Source of the DNA: Lachnoclostridium sp. UBA5890
GTDB taxonomy: Bacteria; Bacillota; Clostridia; Lachnospirales; Lachnospiraceae
Assembly (NCBI GenBank): GCA_002431395.1
Contig: DJEU01000028.1
Coordinates: forward strand, 1-34,926
DNA length: 34,926 bases
Direction of reading: 5' to 3'
The notes under the pieces are model-generated. The model was not told where the DNA came from and did not search any database. It saw only the letters and a program-made list of their open reading frames with translations. Position numbers and translations under genes: made by a program. Below, piece after piece: positions 16,538 through 25,033 of this stretch (the stretch's first letter is position 1; every line of letters starts with the position of its first letter).

Positions 16538-18448
16538 ATGAAAAAGATATTAGAAGAAACATATGACGCTGTTGTTGTCGGTGCAGGACACGCCGGTTGC
16601 GAAGCAGCTCTTGCTTTGGCTAGACTTGGATTTTCCACGGCCCTTTTTACCGTTAGTGTCGACAGCATCGCATTGATGCCATGTAATCCTAATGTTGGTG
16701 GATCTTCCAAAGGGCATCTTGTCAGAGAAGTGGATGCACTCGGTGGCGAGATGGGAAAAAATATTGATGCGACATTTATTCAGAGTAAAATGTTAAATAA
16801 ATCCAAAGGACCTGCCGTACATTCCCTTCGTGCGCAGGCGGACAAAAAAGAGTACAGTAAAAGAATGCGCCGTGTGCTGGAAGAAACGGAAAACATTTCT
16901 ATTAAGCAGGCAGAAGTGACAGAATTGCTGGTAGAAAATAATATATTAGTAGGTGTAAAAACTTATACAGGTGCGATTATTCACTGTAAAGCGTGCGTAT
17001 TATGTACGGGAACCTATCTTAAGGCAAAATGTATTACGGGAGAGATTTCTACTTATACCGGACCAAATGGTTTGTCTGCCGCAAATCATCTTTCCGATTC
17101 TTTAACTGAACTTGGTATCAAAATCCGTCGTTTCAAAACAGGTACCCCTGCACGAATCGATGGAAATACTGTTGACTTTTCTAAGATGGAACCACAGTAT
17201 GGGGATGAGAAACTTGTACCATTTTCTTTTACCAATGATCCCGCAGATATCGAGAGAGAGCAGGTAAAATGTTACCTTACTTATACCAATGAAAAAACAC
17301 ATGAAATTATCCGTGATAATTTGGACCGGTCACCTCTTTACTCTGGAATGATAAAAAGTACGGGACCAAGATATTGTCCTTCGATTGAGGACAAAGTTGT
17401 TCGGTTCGCTGATAAGAATAGACACCAAGTTTTCATCGAGCCGGAAGGATTGTATACTTCGGAAGTGTATATTGGTGGAATGTCAAGTTCGATGCCGGAA
17501 GATGTGCAGTATGAAATGTATCGTTCTGTGAAAGGACTTGAAAATGCTAGAATTGTTCGTAATGCTTATGCTATCGAATATGACTGTATTGATTCACTGG
17601 AGTTGAAACCATCTTTGGAGTGCAAAAAAGTAGAAGGACTTTTTAGTGCCGGACAGGCAAATGGAAGTTCCGGATATGAAGAAGCAGCAGCTCAAGGTAT
17701 TATTGCTGGTATCAATGCTGCAAGAAAATTACAGAAAAAAGATCCTATTATATTGGACCGCTCGCAGGCATACATCGGAGTGCTGATTGATGATCTTGTA
17801 ACAAAAGGTACAAATGAACCTTATCGTATGATGACATCAAGGGCGGAGTATCGTTTGATCCTTCGTCAGGATAATGCAGATTTACGATTAACTCCAATAG
17901 GATATGAGGTTGGATTGATTTCAAAGGAAAGATACGATGGTTTACTTTTGAAAGATAAATTGATTCAAAAAGAAATAAATCGTATGGAGCATACTTCGGT
18001 TGGCAATACAGATAATGTACAAAAACTTTTGAAACAATATGGAAGTACACCATTAAATAGTGGAATTACATTGGCAGAATTGATTCGTCGTCCTGAATTG
18101 GATTACGATAAAATTGAACCAATTGATAAAGAAAGAAAACCACTTCCTTATGATGTTTATGAACAGGTAAATATTAATATCAAATACGATGGATATATTT
18201 CACGCCAGATGAAACAGGTAAAGCAATTTAAAAAAATGGAACAAAAGAAAATTCCTTCAACTATTGATTATTCAAAAATTAATAGTTTGAGAATTGAAGC
18301 GGTACAGAAATTGTCTGAAATTCGTCCAGAGTCTGTAGGACAAGCGGCAAGAATATCTGGTGTTTCTCCAGCAGACATTTCGGTATTACTTGTATATCTT
18401 GAAAATTATAATAGAAATGTTTCACGTGAAACATTGGAGGAAGAGTAG
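16538..18448 (+). CDS. mnmG: tRNA uridine 5-carboxymethylaminomethyl modification enzyme MnmG
   Basis: The 636-aa flavoprotein is the partner of MnmE. The N-terminal FAD-binding fold reads VVVGAGHAGCEAALALAR (about 13-30). CNPNVGGSSKGHLVREVDALGG, GTPARIDGNTVDFS, GPRYCPSIEDKV and the late GLFSAGQANGSSGYEEAAAQGI are all family signatures. The length is normal. The final codons encode NVSRET, which at DNA level is a perfect parS centromere site (18418-18433), so coding and segregation functions overlap. It shares one base with the rsmG start. Confidence 0.97.
   Translation: MKKILEETYDAVVVGAGHAGCEAALALARLGFSTALFTVSVDSIALMPCNPNVGGSSKGHLVREVDALGGEMGKNIDATFIQSKMLNKSKGPAVHSLRAQADKKEYSKRMRRVLEETENISIKQAEVTELLVENNILVGVKTYTGAIIHCKACVLCTGTYLKAKCITGEISTYTGPNGLSAANHLSDSLTELGIKIRRFKTGTPARIDGNTVDFSKMEPQYGDEKLVPFSFTNDPADIEREQVKCYLTYTNEKTHEIIRDNLDRSPLYSGMIKSTGPRYCPSIEDKVVRFADKNRHQVFIEPEGLYTSEVYIGGMSSSMPEDVQYEMYRSVKGLENARIVRNAYAIEYDCIDSLELKPSLECKKVEGLFSAGQANGSSGYEEAAAQGIIAGINAARKLQKKDPIILDRSQAYIGVLIDDLVTKGTNEPYRMMTSRAEYRLILRQDNADLRLTPIGYEVGLISKERYDGLLLKDKLIQKEINRMEHTSVGNTDNVQKLLKQYGSTPLNSGITLAELIRRPELDYDKIEPIDKERKPLPYDVYEQVNINIKYDGYISRQMKQVKQFKKMEQKKIPSTIDYSKINSLRIEAVQKLSEIRPESVGQAARISGVSPADISVLLVYLENYNRNVSRETLEEE
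18418..18433. other. parS centromere site within mnmG
   Basis: TGTTTCACGTGAAACA is a perfect 16-bp palindrome identical to the consensus bound by Firmicutes ParB (Spo0J). It lies in frame in the mnmG 3' end. ParB loaded here spreads and recruits SMC to the origin. Confidence 0.95.
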
Positions 18449-19149
18449 TGAAATCAGAATTTAATAAATATGGACTGCTATTAGATGAAACGATGTCTAA
18501 TCATTTTGAAAAATATTATGAGTTATTGATTGACTGGAATGAACGTATGAATCTTACTACGATTACAGATAAAGATGAAGTGATACAAAAACACTTTATT
18601 GATTCCGTTCTTCTTTTAACAAAGTATGATAAGACAAAATTTGAAAAGAAAAATGTAATTGATGTGGGAACAGGAGCAGGTTTTCCTGGAATACCTCTTG
18701 CTATTATGTTACCACAGACAAATTTTGTTCTTATTGATTCACTTGATAAGAGAATCACATTTCTCAAAACGGTTTTAGAAAAACTTGGATTAAGTAATGT
18801 AACTTTATATCATGGAAGAGCAGAAGACTTTGGAAAAGATACATCGTTTCGTGAACAATTTGATTATTGTGTTTCAAGAGCGGTTGCTCCATTACCAATT
18901 TTACTAGAGTATTGTTCTCCGTTTATAAAAATTGATGGAAGTTTGTTATTGTATAAAAGTATAAAGACTGACCAAGAGTTGAATAAATCAAAGCATGCTT
19001 TGATTGAATTAAATTGTAAAGTCGTAGAAATCTGTTCTTTATCGGATGATGAAGAATATAAGAGATATATTGTAGAAATTCATAAGATAAATGAAACTCC
19101 CTCAAAATATCCAAGAAAAGCGGGAAAACCAAAAAAAAATCCATTGTAG
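18448..19149 (+). CDS. rsmG: 16S rRNA (guanine-N7) methyltransferase RsmG
   Basis: The 233-aa Rossmann-fold methyltransferase modifies G527 (E. coli numbering) of 16S rRNA. Visible features are WNERMNLTTITDKDEVIQKHF, the SAM motif DVGTGAGFPGIPLAI (about 72-86), LIDSLDKRITFL and the later SRAVAPL. Loss of rsmG gives low-level streptomycin resistance in other bacteria. The GTG start shares a base with the mnmG stop (TAGTG), so translation is coupled. The end GKPKKNPL is basic, as is usual. Confidence 0.96.
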   Translation: MKSEFNKYGLLLDETMSNHFEKYYELLIDWNERMNLTTITDKDEVIQKHFIDSVLLLTKYDKTKFEKKNVIDVGTGAGFPGIPLAIMLPQTNFVLIDSLDKRITFLKTVLEKLGLSNVTLYHGRAEDFGKDTSFREQFDYCVSRAVAPLPILLEYCSPFIKIDGSLLLYKSIKTDQELNKSKHALIELNCKVVEICSLSDDEEYKRYIVEIHKINETPSKYPRKAGKPKKNPL

Positions 19150-19154
19150 AAAAA

Positions 19155-19170
19155 TGTTTCACGTGAAACA
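19155..19170. other. parS centromere site upstream of parA
   Basis: A second perfect TGTTTCACGTGAAACA palindrome lies 5 bp after the rsmG stop and 84 bp before parA. ParB binding here could also affect parA-parB transcription. Confidence 0.95.
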
Positions 19171-19205
19171 TTTTTAAAAATATGCTAGTATTATTAGTAA
19201 TAGAA

Positions 19206-19214
19206 TGATATAAT
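19206..19214 (+). promoter_or_regulatory. Extended -10 promoter of parA-parB
   Basis: TGATATAAT (19206-19214) is an extended -10 element; the -35 region (TAGTAT at the 17-bp spacing) is weak. It sits 36 bp from the parS site and about 40 bp before parA. Confidence 0.5.
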
Positions 19215-19254
19215 AGAAACAGAAGGGTAAAAAAATTGTAAAGGTGAGAAAAAT

Positions 19255-20028
19255 ATGAGTCATAAAGTTATAGCTGTGGCTAACCAGAAAGGTGGAGTTG
19301 GTAAGACAACAACTACCATCAATTTATCTGCTGCATTGGCCGAAAAAGGAAAAAAAGTTTTAATGATTGATTTGGATCCACAGGGAAATGCATCCAGTGG
19401 ACTTGGTGTGAATAAGGATGAATTGGAACAGAGTATTTACCAGCTTATGATTGGTACCAATTCATTTGATGAGTGTGTACAGAAAAATGTACTGGAAAAT
19501 CTTGATGTTTTACCTGCAAATGTAAATCTTGCAGGTGTAGAAATCGAAACATTGGATATGGAAGACAGAAACTATATTTTATCAAAAGAAATCGATAAAG
19601 TAAAAGATCGATATGATTACATATTAATCGACTGTCCACCATCATTGAATTCATTAACAATTAATTCAATGACAACAGCGGATTCTGTTCTGGTTCCAAT
19701 TCAATGTGAATTTTATGCATTAGAAGGTTTGAGCCAATTGATCTATACGATTGATTTGGTAAAAGATCGTTTGAATCCGAATTTAAAAATGGATGGAGTC
19801 GTATTTACTATGTACGATGCCAGAACAAATTTGTCATTACAGGTTATAGAAAATGTTAGAGAAAATTTGAATCAAAAGATTTATAATACGATAATTCCAA
19901 GAAGTGTAAGATTGGCAGAAGCTCCAAGTTATGGACTTCCAATTAATATTTATGATCGAAAGTCTACGGGAGCAAAAGCATATCGAGCTTTGGCAGAAGA
20001 AATTATTGAGAAGGGGGATGAAGAATAA
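19255..20028 (+). CDS. parA: Chromosome partitioning ATPase ParA/Soj
   Basis: The 257-aa deviant-Walker ATPase has KGGVGKTTTTINLSAALAEKGKKV at the N-terminus (signature lysine and Walker A), then LMIDLDPQGN, and the Walker B region YDYILIDCPPSL. In Firmicutes Soj also regulates DnaA activity. Adjacent parB overlaps the stop by one base (TAATG). No noc gene is present between rsmG and parA, unlike Bacillus. Confidence 0.96.
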   Translation: MSHKVIAVANQKGGVGKTTTTINLSAALAEKGKKVLMIDLDPQGNASSGLGVNKDELEQSIYQLMIGTNSFDECVQKNVLENLDVLPANVNLAGVEIETLDMEDRNYILSKEIDKVKDRYDYILIDCPPSLNSLTINSMTTADSVLVPIQCEFYALEGLSQLIYTIDLVKDRLNPNLKMDGVVFTMYDARTNLSLQVIENVRENLNQKIYNTIIPRSVRLAEAPSYGLPINIYDRKSTGAKAYRALAEEIIEKGDEE

Positions 20029-20906
20029 TGGCAGCAAGAAAAGGAGGATTAGGAAAAGGATTAGATACACTTATTCCACCTAAAAAAAATGAGACGACTG
20101 AGAAAGTCGAAAAAGTAGAAATTAAGAAAATTGAAGAATATGTAGATATTAATAAGGTTGAACCAAATAAGAATCAGCCAAGAAAATCTTTTAATGAAGA
20201 TTCTTTGATTGAGTTATCAGAATCCATTAAACAACATGGAATCGTTCAGCCATTGGTTGTTGCAAAGAAAGATGATTATTTTGAAATCATTGCTGGTGAG
20301 AGAAGATGGCGTGCAGCAAAGAAAGCTGGATTAAAAGAAGTACCTGTTGTAGTAAAAGATTACTCACCACAGGAAATTATGGAAATTGCACTGATTGAAA
20401 ACATTCAGCGTGAAGACCTGAATCCGGTAGAAGAGGCGATGGCTTACCAAAGATTGATCAAAGAATATGATCTGAAACAGGATGAAGTTGCAGAGCGTGT
20501 ATCAAAAAGTCGTACTGCAATCACAAACTCGATTCGTCTGTTAAAGCTGGATGAGAGAGTACAAAATATGCTGATTCAGGAATCTATCTCAAGTGGACAT
20601 GCGAGAGCACTTCTTGCTGTAAAAGATGGTGACGAGCAGTACAATCTTGCCATGAAGATTTTTGATGAAAAGCTGAGTGTACGCGAGACAGAAAAGTTGA
20701 TCAAATCACTTGGAAAAGAAAAGACGCCTAAGCCAAAGAAAAAAGAATTAAAGAATGATTTTGTATACCGTGATCTGGAAGAAAAACTGAAAACGGTTAC
20801 CGGCACTAAGGTTATGATTAACCGGAAAACAGAAAAGAGCGGAAAGATTGAAATAGAATATTACAATCAGGAAGATCTGGAAAAAATCATTGGTTTCTTT
20901 AAATAG
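20028..20906 (+). CDS. parB: Chromosome partitioning protein ParB/Spo0J
   Basis: The 292-aa CTP-dependent clamp loads at parS. The N-terminal GLGKGLDTLIP segment stimulates the ParA ATPase. The ParB/sulfiredoxin-type CTPase domain has NQPRKSFNE, LSESIKQHGIVQPLVV and GERRWRAAK (about 87-95). Then comes ALIENIQREDLNPVEEA, the HTH that reads parS (QDEVAERVSKSRTAITNSIRLL) and a C-terminal dimer domain. Both parS sites are within 1.6 kb. The start is in the TAATG junction with parA. Confidence 0.96.
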   Translation: MAARKGGLGKGLDTLIPPKKNETTEKVEKVEIKKIEEYVDINKVEPNKNQPRKSFNEDSLIELSESIKQHGIVQPLVVAKKDDYFEIIAGERRWRAAKKAGLKEVPVVVKDYSPQEIMEIALIENIQREDLNPVEEAMAYQRLIKEYDLKQDEVAERVSKSRTAITNSIRLLKLDERVQNMLIQESISSGHARALLAVKDGDEQYNLAMKIFDEKLSVRETEKLIKSLGKEKTPKPKKKELKNDFVYRDLEEKLKTVTGTKVMINRKTEKSGKIEIEYYNQEDLEKIIGFFK

Positions 20907-20933
20907 AACAAATGTTTGATAAGGAGGATAAAG

Positions 20934-21431
20934 ATGTTTCGTTTTAGTGATTATGGAATCGAATCAGATATAATAATAATTGGAATTGCTGCTGTATTGG
21001 TCGTACTTCTTGTATTGTTGATCGTAGCACTTTCTAAAATAGGAAAACTGAAAAAACAATACAACATGTTCATGGAAGGAAAAGATGGCAAAAGTCTGGA
21101 AGAAACTTTCCAGAAGAAATTTGAAAATATGGATATTATCAATGATGAATTGAAAAAAATCCAGGGTCATCTGGAACTGATTGATGAGAATCTTTTAAAG
21201 ACCTATCAAAAAGTTGCTATCGTAAAATACGATGCTTTTAAAGAAATAGGTGGTACACTGAGTTTTGTACTTGTTTTGTTGACAAAAGACAATGATGGAT
21301 TTATATTGAATTCGATGCATTCAAATAGTGAAGGGTGTTACACATACATTAAAGAAGTAAAGAGTGGGGAAGTATTTGTAGCGCTTTCCGAAGAAGAAAG
21401 ACAGGCATTGGAGCAGGCGAAAGAATCCTAA
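20934..21431 (+). CDS. DUF4446 family membrane-anchored protein
   Basis: The 165-aa protein has one N-terminal membrane helix (about residues 13-36: IIIIGIAAVLVVLLVLLIVAL), then a predicted coiled coil (about 40-90) and a C-terminal globular part with KVAIVKYDAFKEIGGTLSFVLVLLTKDNDGFILNS, the core of DUF4446. These proteins sit next to parB in many clostridia; the role is unknown. ATG 20934 has AAGGAGG 6 nt upstream, so the longer frame from 20916 is not used. A terminator overlaps its stop, making this the last gene of the parAB transcript. Confidence 0.88.
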   Translation: MFRFSDYGIESDIIIIGIAAVLVVLLVLLIVALSKIGKLKKQYNMFMEGKDGKSLEETFQKKFENMDIINDELKKIQGHLELIDENLLKTYQKVAIVKYDAFKEIGGTLSFVLVLLTKDNDGFILNSMHSNSEGCYTYIKEVKSGEVFVALSEEERQALEQAKES

Positions 21432-21443
21432 GGGGTTCTTTTC
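21420..21443 (+). terminator. Terminator overlapping the DUF4446 stop codon
   Basis: AAGAATCC (21421-21428) pairs with GGGTTCTT (21433-21440, one G-U) around a 4-nt loop that holds the stop codon. It is followed by a short T run. This is a compact, probably moderate terminator. Confidence 0.5.
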
Positions 21444-21522
21444 CGCCTTTGACAAGGCTGGAAATGCTCATAAAGGGTGGAAATCCTATTAGGATCATTG
21501 TATAAAATAGTTACGAAAGCGC

Positions 21523-21566
21523 AAAAAAAAGCCCTTACCCAGCAGTTGCAGGTCTGCCAAACAAGG
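21523..21566 (-). terminator. Terminator of tRNA-Lys
   Basis: On the minus strand a stem of about 12 bp, including several G-U pairs (CCTT..TTTGGCAG with CTGCTGGG..AAGG), is followed by GC and eight Ts. It lies 10-50 nt behind tRNA-Lys. Confidence 0.65.
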
Positions 21567-21575
21567 ACTCGGGAG

Positions 21576-21648
21576 TACGCCTTTGGGGGTTCGAACCCCA
21601 GACACCCTGATTAAGAGTCAGGTGCTCTACCAACTGAGCTAAAGGCGC
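21576..21648 (-). tRNA. tRNA-Lys (anticodon CUU)
   Basis: The 73-nt cloverleaf has acceptor GCGCCTT/AAGGCGT (first pair G-U), D-arm GCTCAGTTGGTAGAGC, anticodon loop CUCUUAA giving CUU (complement of 21613-21615), variable loop GTGTC, and T-arm TGGGGTTCGAACCCCCA. CCA is not encoded. It decodes AAG and is the only gene on this strand between rsmG and trmB, opposing the direction of replication-fork movement. Confidence 0.93.
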
Positions 21649-21667
21649 TTATCTAATCGCAAAAACT

Positions 21668-21696
21668 ATTATATAACATTTGTAACAAAAATGCAA
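21668..21696 (-). promoter_or_regulatory. Promoter of tRNA-Lys
   Basis: TTGCAT (21691-21696), 17 bp and TATAAT (21668-21673) on the minus strand form a strong promoter whose start would be close to 15 nt before the tRNA. Its -35 box argues against the AI-2E gene starting at 21691. Confidence 0.75.
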
Positions 21697-21735
21697 GTAT
21701 TTATTCAAAAAAAATTAAAAAAGGAAAGAAAAAAT

Positions 21736-22944
21736 ATGAGTAGGAATAAAAAGACATATCGGAAAATAAGGGAAGTATTAAAAGGAATCATCTCTAATAT
21801 GGGATCTGTGATTTTAATCCTTGCATTGTGTACGATTGTAATTGCCATTATAATAAATTGGGAATCTGCAGTCAAAGAGATGCAGCGATTTATAAAAGTA
21901 ATTATGCCATTTATCTTTGGACTGGTATTGGCATTTTTGATCAATCCATTGGTGGAAAGTGTGCGGAAAATATTGGACAGGTTGTTTTTTCGAACAAAAC
22001 ATAAAAAGGCATGCAAGTATACAAGTGTTGCAGTTTCGTATGCAATTTTACTTGGATTACTGACGGTTACGATTGTTTATATTGTACCGCAGATTTCAGA
22101 GAGTGTGAAAGAACTTACAAAGTCACTTGGAAATGGTTACAATTACATTATTCATAATACAGGAAAATTGCAGGAAAAATATCCGTTTCTGCCAATGACG
22201 GATATTACGGAACTGATTGAAAAAGTTGTTCCACAAAATATCTTTAGTTATGGACCGGGAATGGCAAAAATAATATTCCCATATATTTATAATTTGTCTG
22301 CATCCTTTATTTCTGGATTTATCAATATTATATTTGCCATCGTCATATCGGTGTATATCATATTGGATAAAGAAAAAATAGTGAAGGAATTGCGTCGTTT
22401 TATTTATACATTTGCAGCAAAAGAAAAAGCACCATTTATATGGAATACATTCCGCGAGTGTAACCATATATTTAATGGGTTTTTGTTTGGAAAGAGTGTG
22501 GATTCTTTAATTATCGGAATACTTTCACTGATTGCAATGAGTATTCTCAGTCTGCCATACGGTCTGCTGCTTAGTGTGATCGTTGGTGTAACAAATATGA
22601 TTCCGTATTTTGGCCCTATTATGGGTGCTATTCCGGGTGTTATTATATATCTTGTAATAGAACCAAAATATGCGATTATTTATGTCATTATGATACTTGT
22701 GTTACAGCAATTTGACGGACTTTATCTGGGACCTAAAATACTTGGTGATCTTACTGGAATCAAGCCGCTTTGGGTTATTTTTGGTATCACAGTCGGTGGT
22801 GCATATTTTGGAGTTTTGGGAATGTTTCTCGGTGTGCCGGTAGTGGCAGTAATAATGCATATAATTAGTGTAATTATGGAGACAAAAATGAAGAAAAAAA
22901 TGCTAAAAGAAATAGAAGTTAGAAGAAATAATAAGCAGGAATAA
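21736..22944 (+). CDS. AI-2E transporter family membrane protein (permease/antiporter)
   Basis: The roughly 402-aa protein has about eight membrane helices, and a short basic cytosolic N-terminus. FIFGLVLAFLINPLVESV, the long central region and the C-terminal block with IPYFGPIMGAIPGVI and GPKILGDLTGIKPLWVIFGI are the hallmark of PF01594 proteins. Members include TqsA/YdgG-type exporters and sodium/proton antiporters, so the substrate is not predictable and an AI-2 role should not be assumed. ATG 21736 has AAGGAAAG upstream. Confidence 0.88.
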   Translation: MSRNKKTYRKIREVLKGIISNMGSVILILALCTIVIAIIINWESAVKEMQRFIKVIMPFIFGLVLAFLINPLVESVRKILDRLFFRTKHKKACKYTSVAVSYAILLGLLTVTIVYIVPQISESVKELTKSLGNGYNYIIHNTGKLQEKYPFLPMTDITELIEKVVPQNIFSYGPGMAKIIFPYIYNLSASFISGFINIIFAIVISVYIILDKEKIVKELRRFIYTFAAKEKAPFIWNTFRECNHIFNGFLFGKSVDSLIIGILSLIAMSILSLPYGLLLSVIVGVTNMIPYFGPIMGAIPGVIIYLVIEPKYAIIYVIMILVLQQFDGLYLGPKILGDLTGIKPLWVIFGITVGGAYFGVLGMFLGVPVVAVIMHIISVIMETKMKKKMLKEIEVRRNNKQE

Positions 22945-23112
22945 ATTCTATTTTAATAACTTCATAATATAGAAAACAGAATCTACGATACAATCAATTC
23001 GTTTTTTTAAGCAAGGCTTTTTTAGAAAAAAACGGCGGAGAGAATTTTGAAAACAGTTCATAATAAACTCCCTTTTTGTTTTATTCTATTTTATGCCTTG
23101 CTTTTCTTTGTG
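22945..23112. other. Convergent gap between AI-2E-family gene and trmB
   Basis: No gene is supported. An imperfect terminator-like structure around 23011-23039 (CGTTTTTTT...AAAAAAACG, with inner AAGC/GCTT) may stop transcription from both sides. It is weak and AT-based. Confidence 0.3.
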
Positions 23113-23751
23113 TTACCGGTAAGCGACGAGTCGATGGATCGGCATGCCTTTTCCGGAAAACTTTTCTTCGTATTCGGTCATAATATTGCCTTCTGCAAAT
23201 TCGCTGTGGTGAAGATCATAAGTAACATCTTTTAATTTCCAAGGAGATGTCTCTGAAATCGTTTCCACAGAATAATCAAATAATGGGCGGTTGTCTGTCT
23301 TAAAACAGATGACTCCTTCCGGACAAAGTACTTCATCATAGAGCGAAAGAAATACCGGAGAAGTCAGGCGGCGTTTGGCATGACGTTCTTTTGGCCAGGG
23401 ATCAGAAAAGTTCAGATAAATGCGGTCAATTTCTGCTTTATCAAAAACTTCTGTAAGATTTTTTGCGTCCATTCGGATAAAATACAGATTGGAACATTCT
23501 GTCTGCTGTCTTTTTTCAATTGCGCGGTAAAGAACACTAGAATACATTTCGATTCCAATGTAATTAATCCCAGGATTTTGTTCTGCCATTGCGTGAATAA
23601 ATTTTCCTTTTCCCATCCCAATTTCAATATGGATCGGATTATCATTTCCAAAAAATGTATTCCATTTGCCTTTATATTCTTCCGGTGTCTGTATGACAAA
23701 TTCACTGGATGCGATAAATTCTTCCGCACCCTTGATATTACGAAGTCTCAT
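23113..23751 (-). CDS. trmB: tRNA (guanine-46-N7)-methyltransferase TrmB
   Basis: The 212-aa Rossmann-fold methyltransferase makes m7G46 in tRNA. It begins MRLRNIKGAEEFI and shows the SAM motif IHIEIGMGKGKF, the segment NYIGIEMYSSVLYRAIEK, and the substrate motif NFSDPWPKERHAKRRL. The start at 23751 is preferred: GGAGG lies 6 nt upstream and TATACT of its promoter precedes it; a 27-residue longer frame would cross that promoter. It is transcribed against its neighbours. Confidence 0.95.
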   Translation of the reverse strand: MRLRNIKGAEEFIASSEFVIQTPEEYKGKWNTFFGNDNPIHIEIGMGKGKFIHAMAEQNPGINYIGIEMYSSVLYRAIEKRQQTECSNLYFIRMDAKNLTEVFDKAEIDRIYLNFSDPWPKERHAKRRLTSPVFLSLYDEVLCPEGVICFKTDNRPLFDYSVETISETSPWKLKDVTYDLHHSEFAEGNIMTEYEEKFSGKGMPIHRLVAYR

Positions 23752-23782
23752 AATTTTCCTCCAAAGTTTTGTATTCGCGAAT

Positions 23783-23811
23783 AGTATAACATATTTTTGA
23801 AAAATTTTGAA
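23783..23811 (-). promoter_or_regulatory. Promoter of trmB
   Basis: On the minus strand an extended -10 TGTTATACT (TATACT at 23783-23788) has a TTCAAA -35 about 17 bp upstream. Confidence 0.5.
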
Positions 23812-23839
23812 GAAAATAATACAAATTTGCAAGTAACTA

Positions 23840-23868
23840 TTGGAAAAATTGGCAAAATCGTGTATGAT
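23840..23868 (+). promoter_or_regulatory. Promoter of HD-GYP gene
   Basis: TTGGAA (23840-23845), 17 bp and TATGAT (23863-23868) form a fair sigma-A promoter, starting about 32 nt before the ATG. Confidence 0.5.
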
Positions 23869-23907
23869 TATAGGTAAGCAATAAAATAAATGTAAAGAGG
23901 GAACGAG

Positions 23908-24996
23908 ATGGATGAGAAGAAAATAATTCTTGTGTCTGTAAGTGATCTTGTACCTGGAATGATTGTTGCAAGGGATGTATATACGAGAAATAACCAGCTG
24001 CTGGTGCCTGCAGATACAAAAATAACAGAATCAATCATAGCTAGAATGACATTTTTTGGAATTATGAGCATTCGTGTTTTTGCAAGCGAATTAGAAAAGA
24101 ATATAGTTGACGAAGAAGAAGAGATGTATATGACACAGCAGGAGAAAAAAGATTTTGCTGTGTTTAAAGAAAATTACGAATTGACGATAGATCATGTATC
24201 AGAAAATTTGAATTCTTTTTTAAAAACTGCAGATGAAATTAATACCGATGAATTAGTTGAAGATGTGGATAAACTTGTATTTCAGTCAAAAAGCAGGTAT
24301 GAAATCATTAATATGGTACATCATATTCGTACTTTTGATGATGAAACATATCGCCATTCTTTGAATGTGGCAATGATCAACAGTGTCTTTGCGGGATGGC
24401 TTGGTATGACAGAATATGAGAGAAAGCAATTGACATTGTGTGGACTGATGCATGATGTAGGAAAGCTTCTTATTTCAAAAGATATTCTTCGAAAGCCGGG
24501 AAGATTGACGGAAGAAGAATATGAGCAGATTAAAAAACATCCGCTTCTCGGATATGAAAAAATGAAGGATAAAAATATTCCGGAATCCGTAAAACGAGTT
24601 ATTTTACTGCATCACGAGAGAGCGGATGGAAGTGGATATCCGTTTGGATTCCGTTTAAATGAAATTGATCCGTATGCTGCAATTACCGCAATTTCAGATG
24701 TTTACGATGCAATGACATCCAACCGTGTATACCGGCATGGGATGAGTCCATTTGATGTGATAGAAATTTTTGAAAAAGAAGGAAGAAAGCAGTTTAATCC
24801 AATGTTTCTGGTTCCAATATTAAATAATTTGACGAATACCTATCTTCAGCATTATGTGGAACTGAGCAATGGAATGAAAGGAAAAATTGTTTTAATTAAT
24901 AAAAATGAATTGTCGCGGCCAATGATTGCTACAGATGATAATCAGTTTGTTGATCTATTAAAGCAGCGCGACATAAAAATAACACAAGTTCGCTAG
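23908..24996 (+). CDS. HD-GYP domain cyclic-di-nucleotide phosphodiesterase (putative)
   Basis: The 362-aa protein has an N-terminal DUF3391-like region (VSVSDLVPGMIVARDVYTRNNQLL) followed by an HD-GYP domain with HSLNVAMIN, the metal HD motif LMHDVGKLLI (about 181-190), LLHHERADGSGYPFGF (the GYP signature, about 233-248) and ISDVYDAMTSNRVYR. All metal-binding residues expected for hydrolysing cyclic-di-GMP or similar dinucleotides are present. No receiver domain or membrane segment is visible; a C-terminal tail of about 70 residues could be a regulatory beta-domain. Substrate choice is inferred from the family. Confidence 0.88.
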   Translation: MDEKKIILVSVSDLVPGMIVARDVYTRNNQLLVPADTKITESIIARMTFFGIMSIRVFASELEKNIVDEEEEMYMTQQEKKDFAVFKENYELTIDHVSENLNSFLKTADEINTDELVEDVDKLVFQSKSRYEIINMVHHIRTFDDETYRHSLNVAMINSVFAGWLGMTEYERKQLTLCGLMHDVGKLLISKDILRKPGRLTEEEYEQIKKHPLLGYEKMKDKNIPESVKRVILLHHERADGSGYPFGFRLNEIDPYAAITAISDVYDAMTSNRVYRHGMSPFDVIEIFEKEGRKQFNPMFLVPILNNLTNTYLQHYVELSNGMKGKIVLINKNELSRPMIATDDNQFVDLLKQRDIKITQVR

Positions 24997-25033
24997 ATAA
25001 TATGGAAAGCGAAAGTAAGAAAGGATAGAAAAA

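Noticed and set aside
18923..19171. Minus-strand frame beginning MFHVKHF
   Set aside because: The opening is only the parS palindrome read in reverse, and the rest is antisense to rsmG.
21736..22944. AI-2 quorum-sensing exporter linked to the agr locus
   Set aside because: The family name is historical; members move other solutes and it is 9 kb away from agr with no linkage.
23047..23235. Plus-strand frame with a signal-peptide-like start
   Set aside because: It starts at TTG, runs antisense through the end of trmB, and its second half is codon shadow of that gene.
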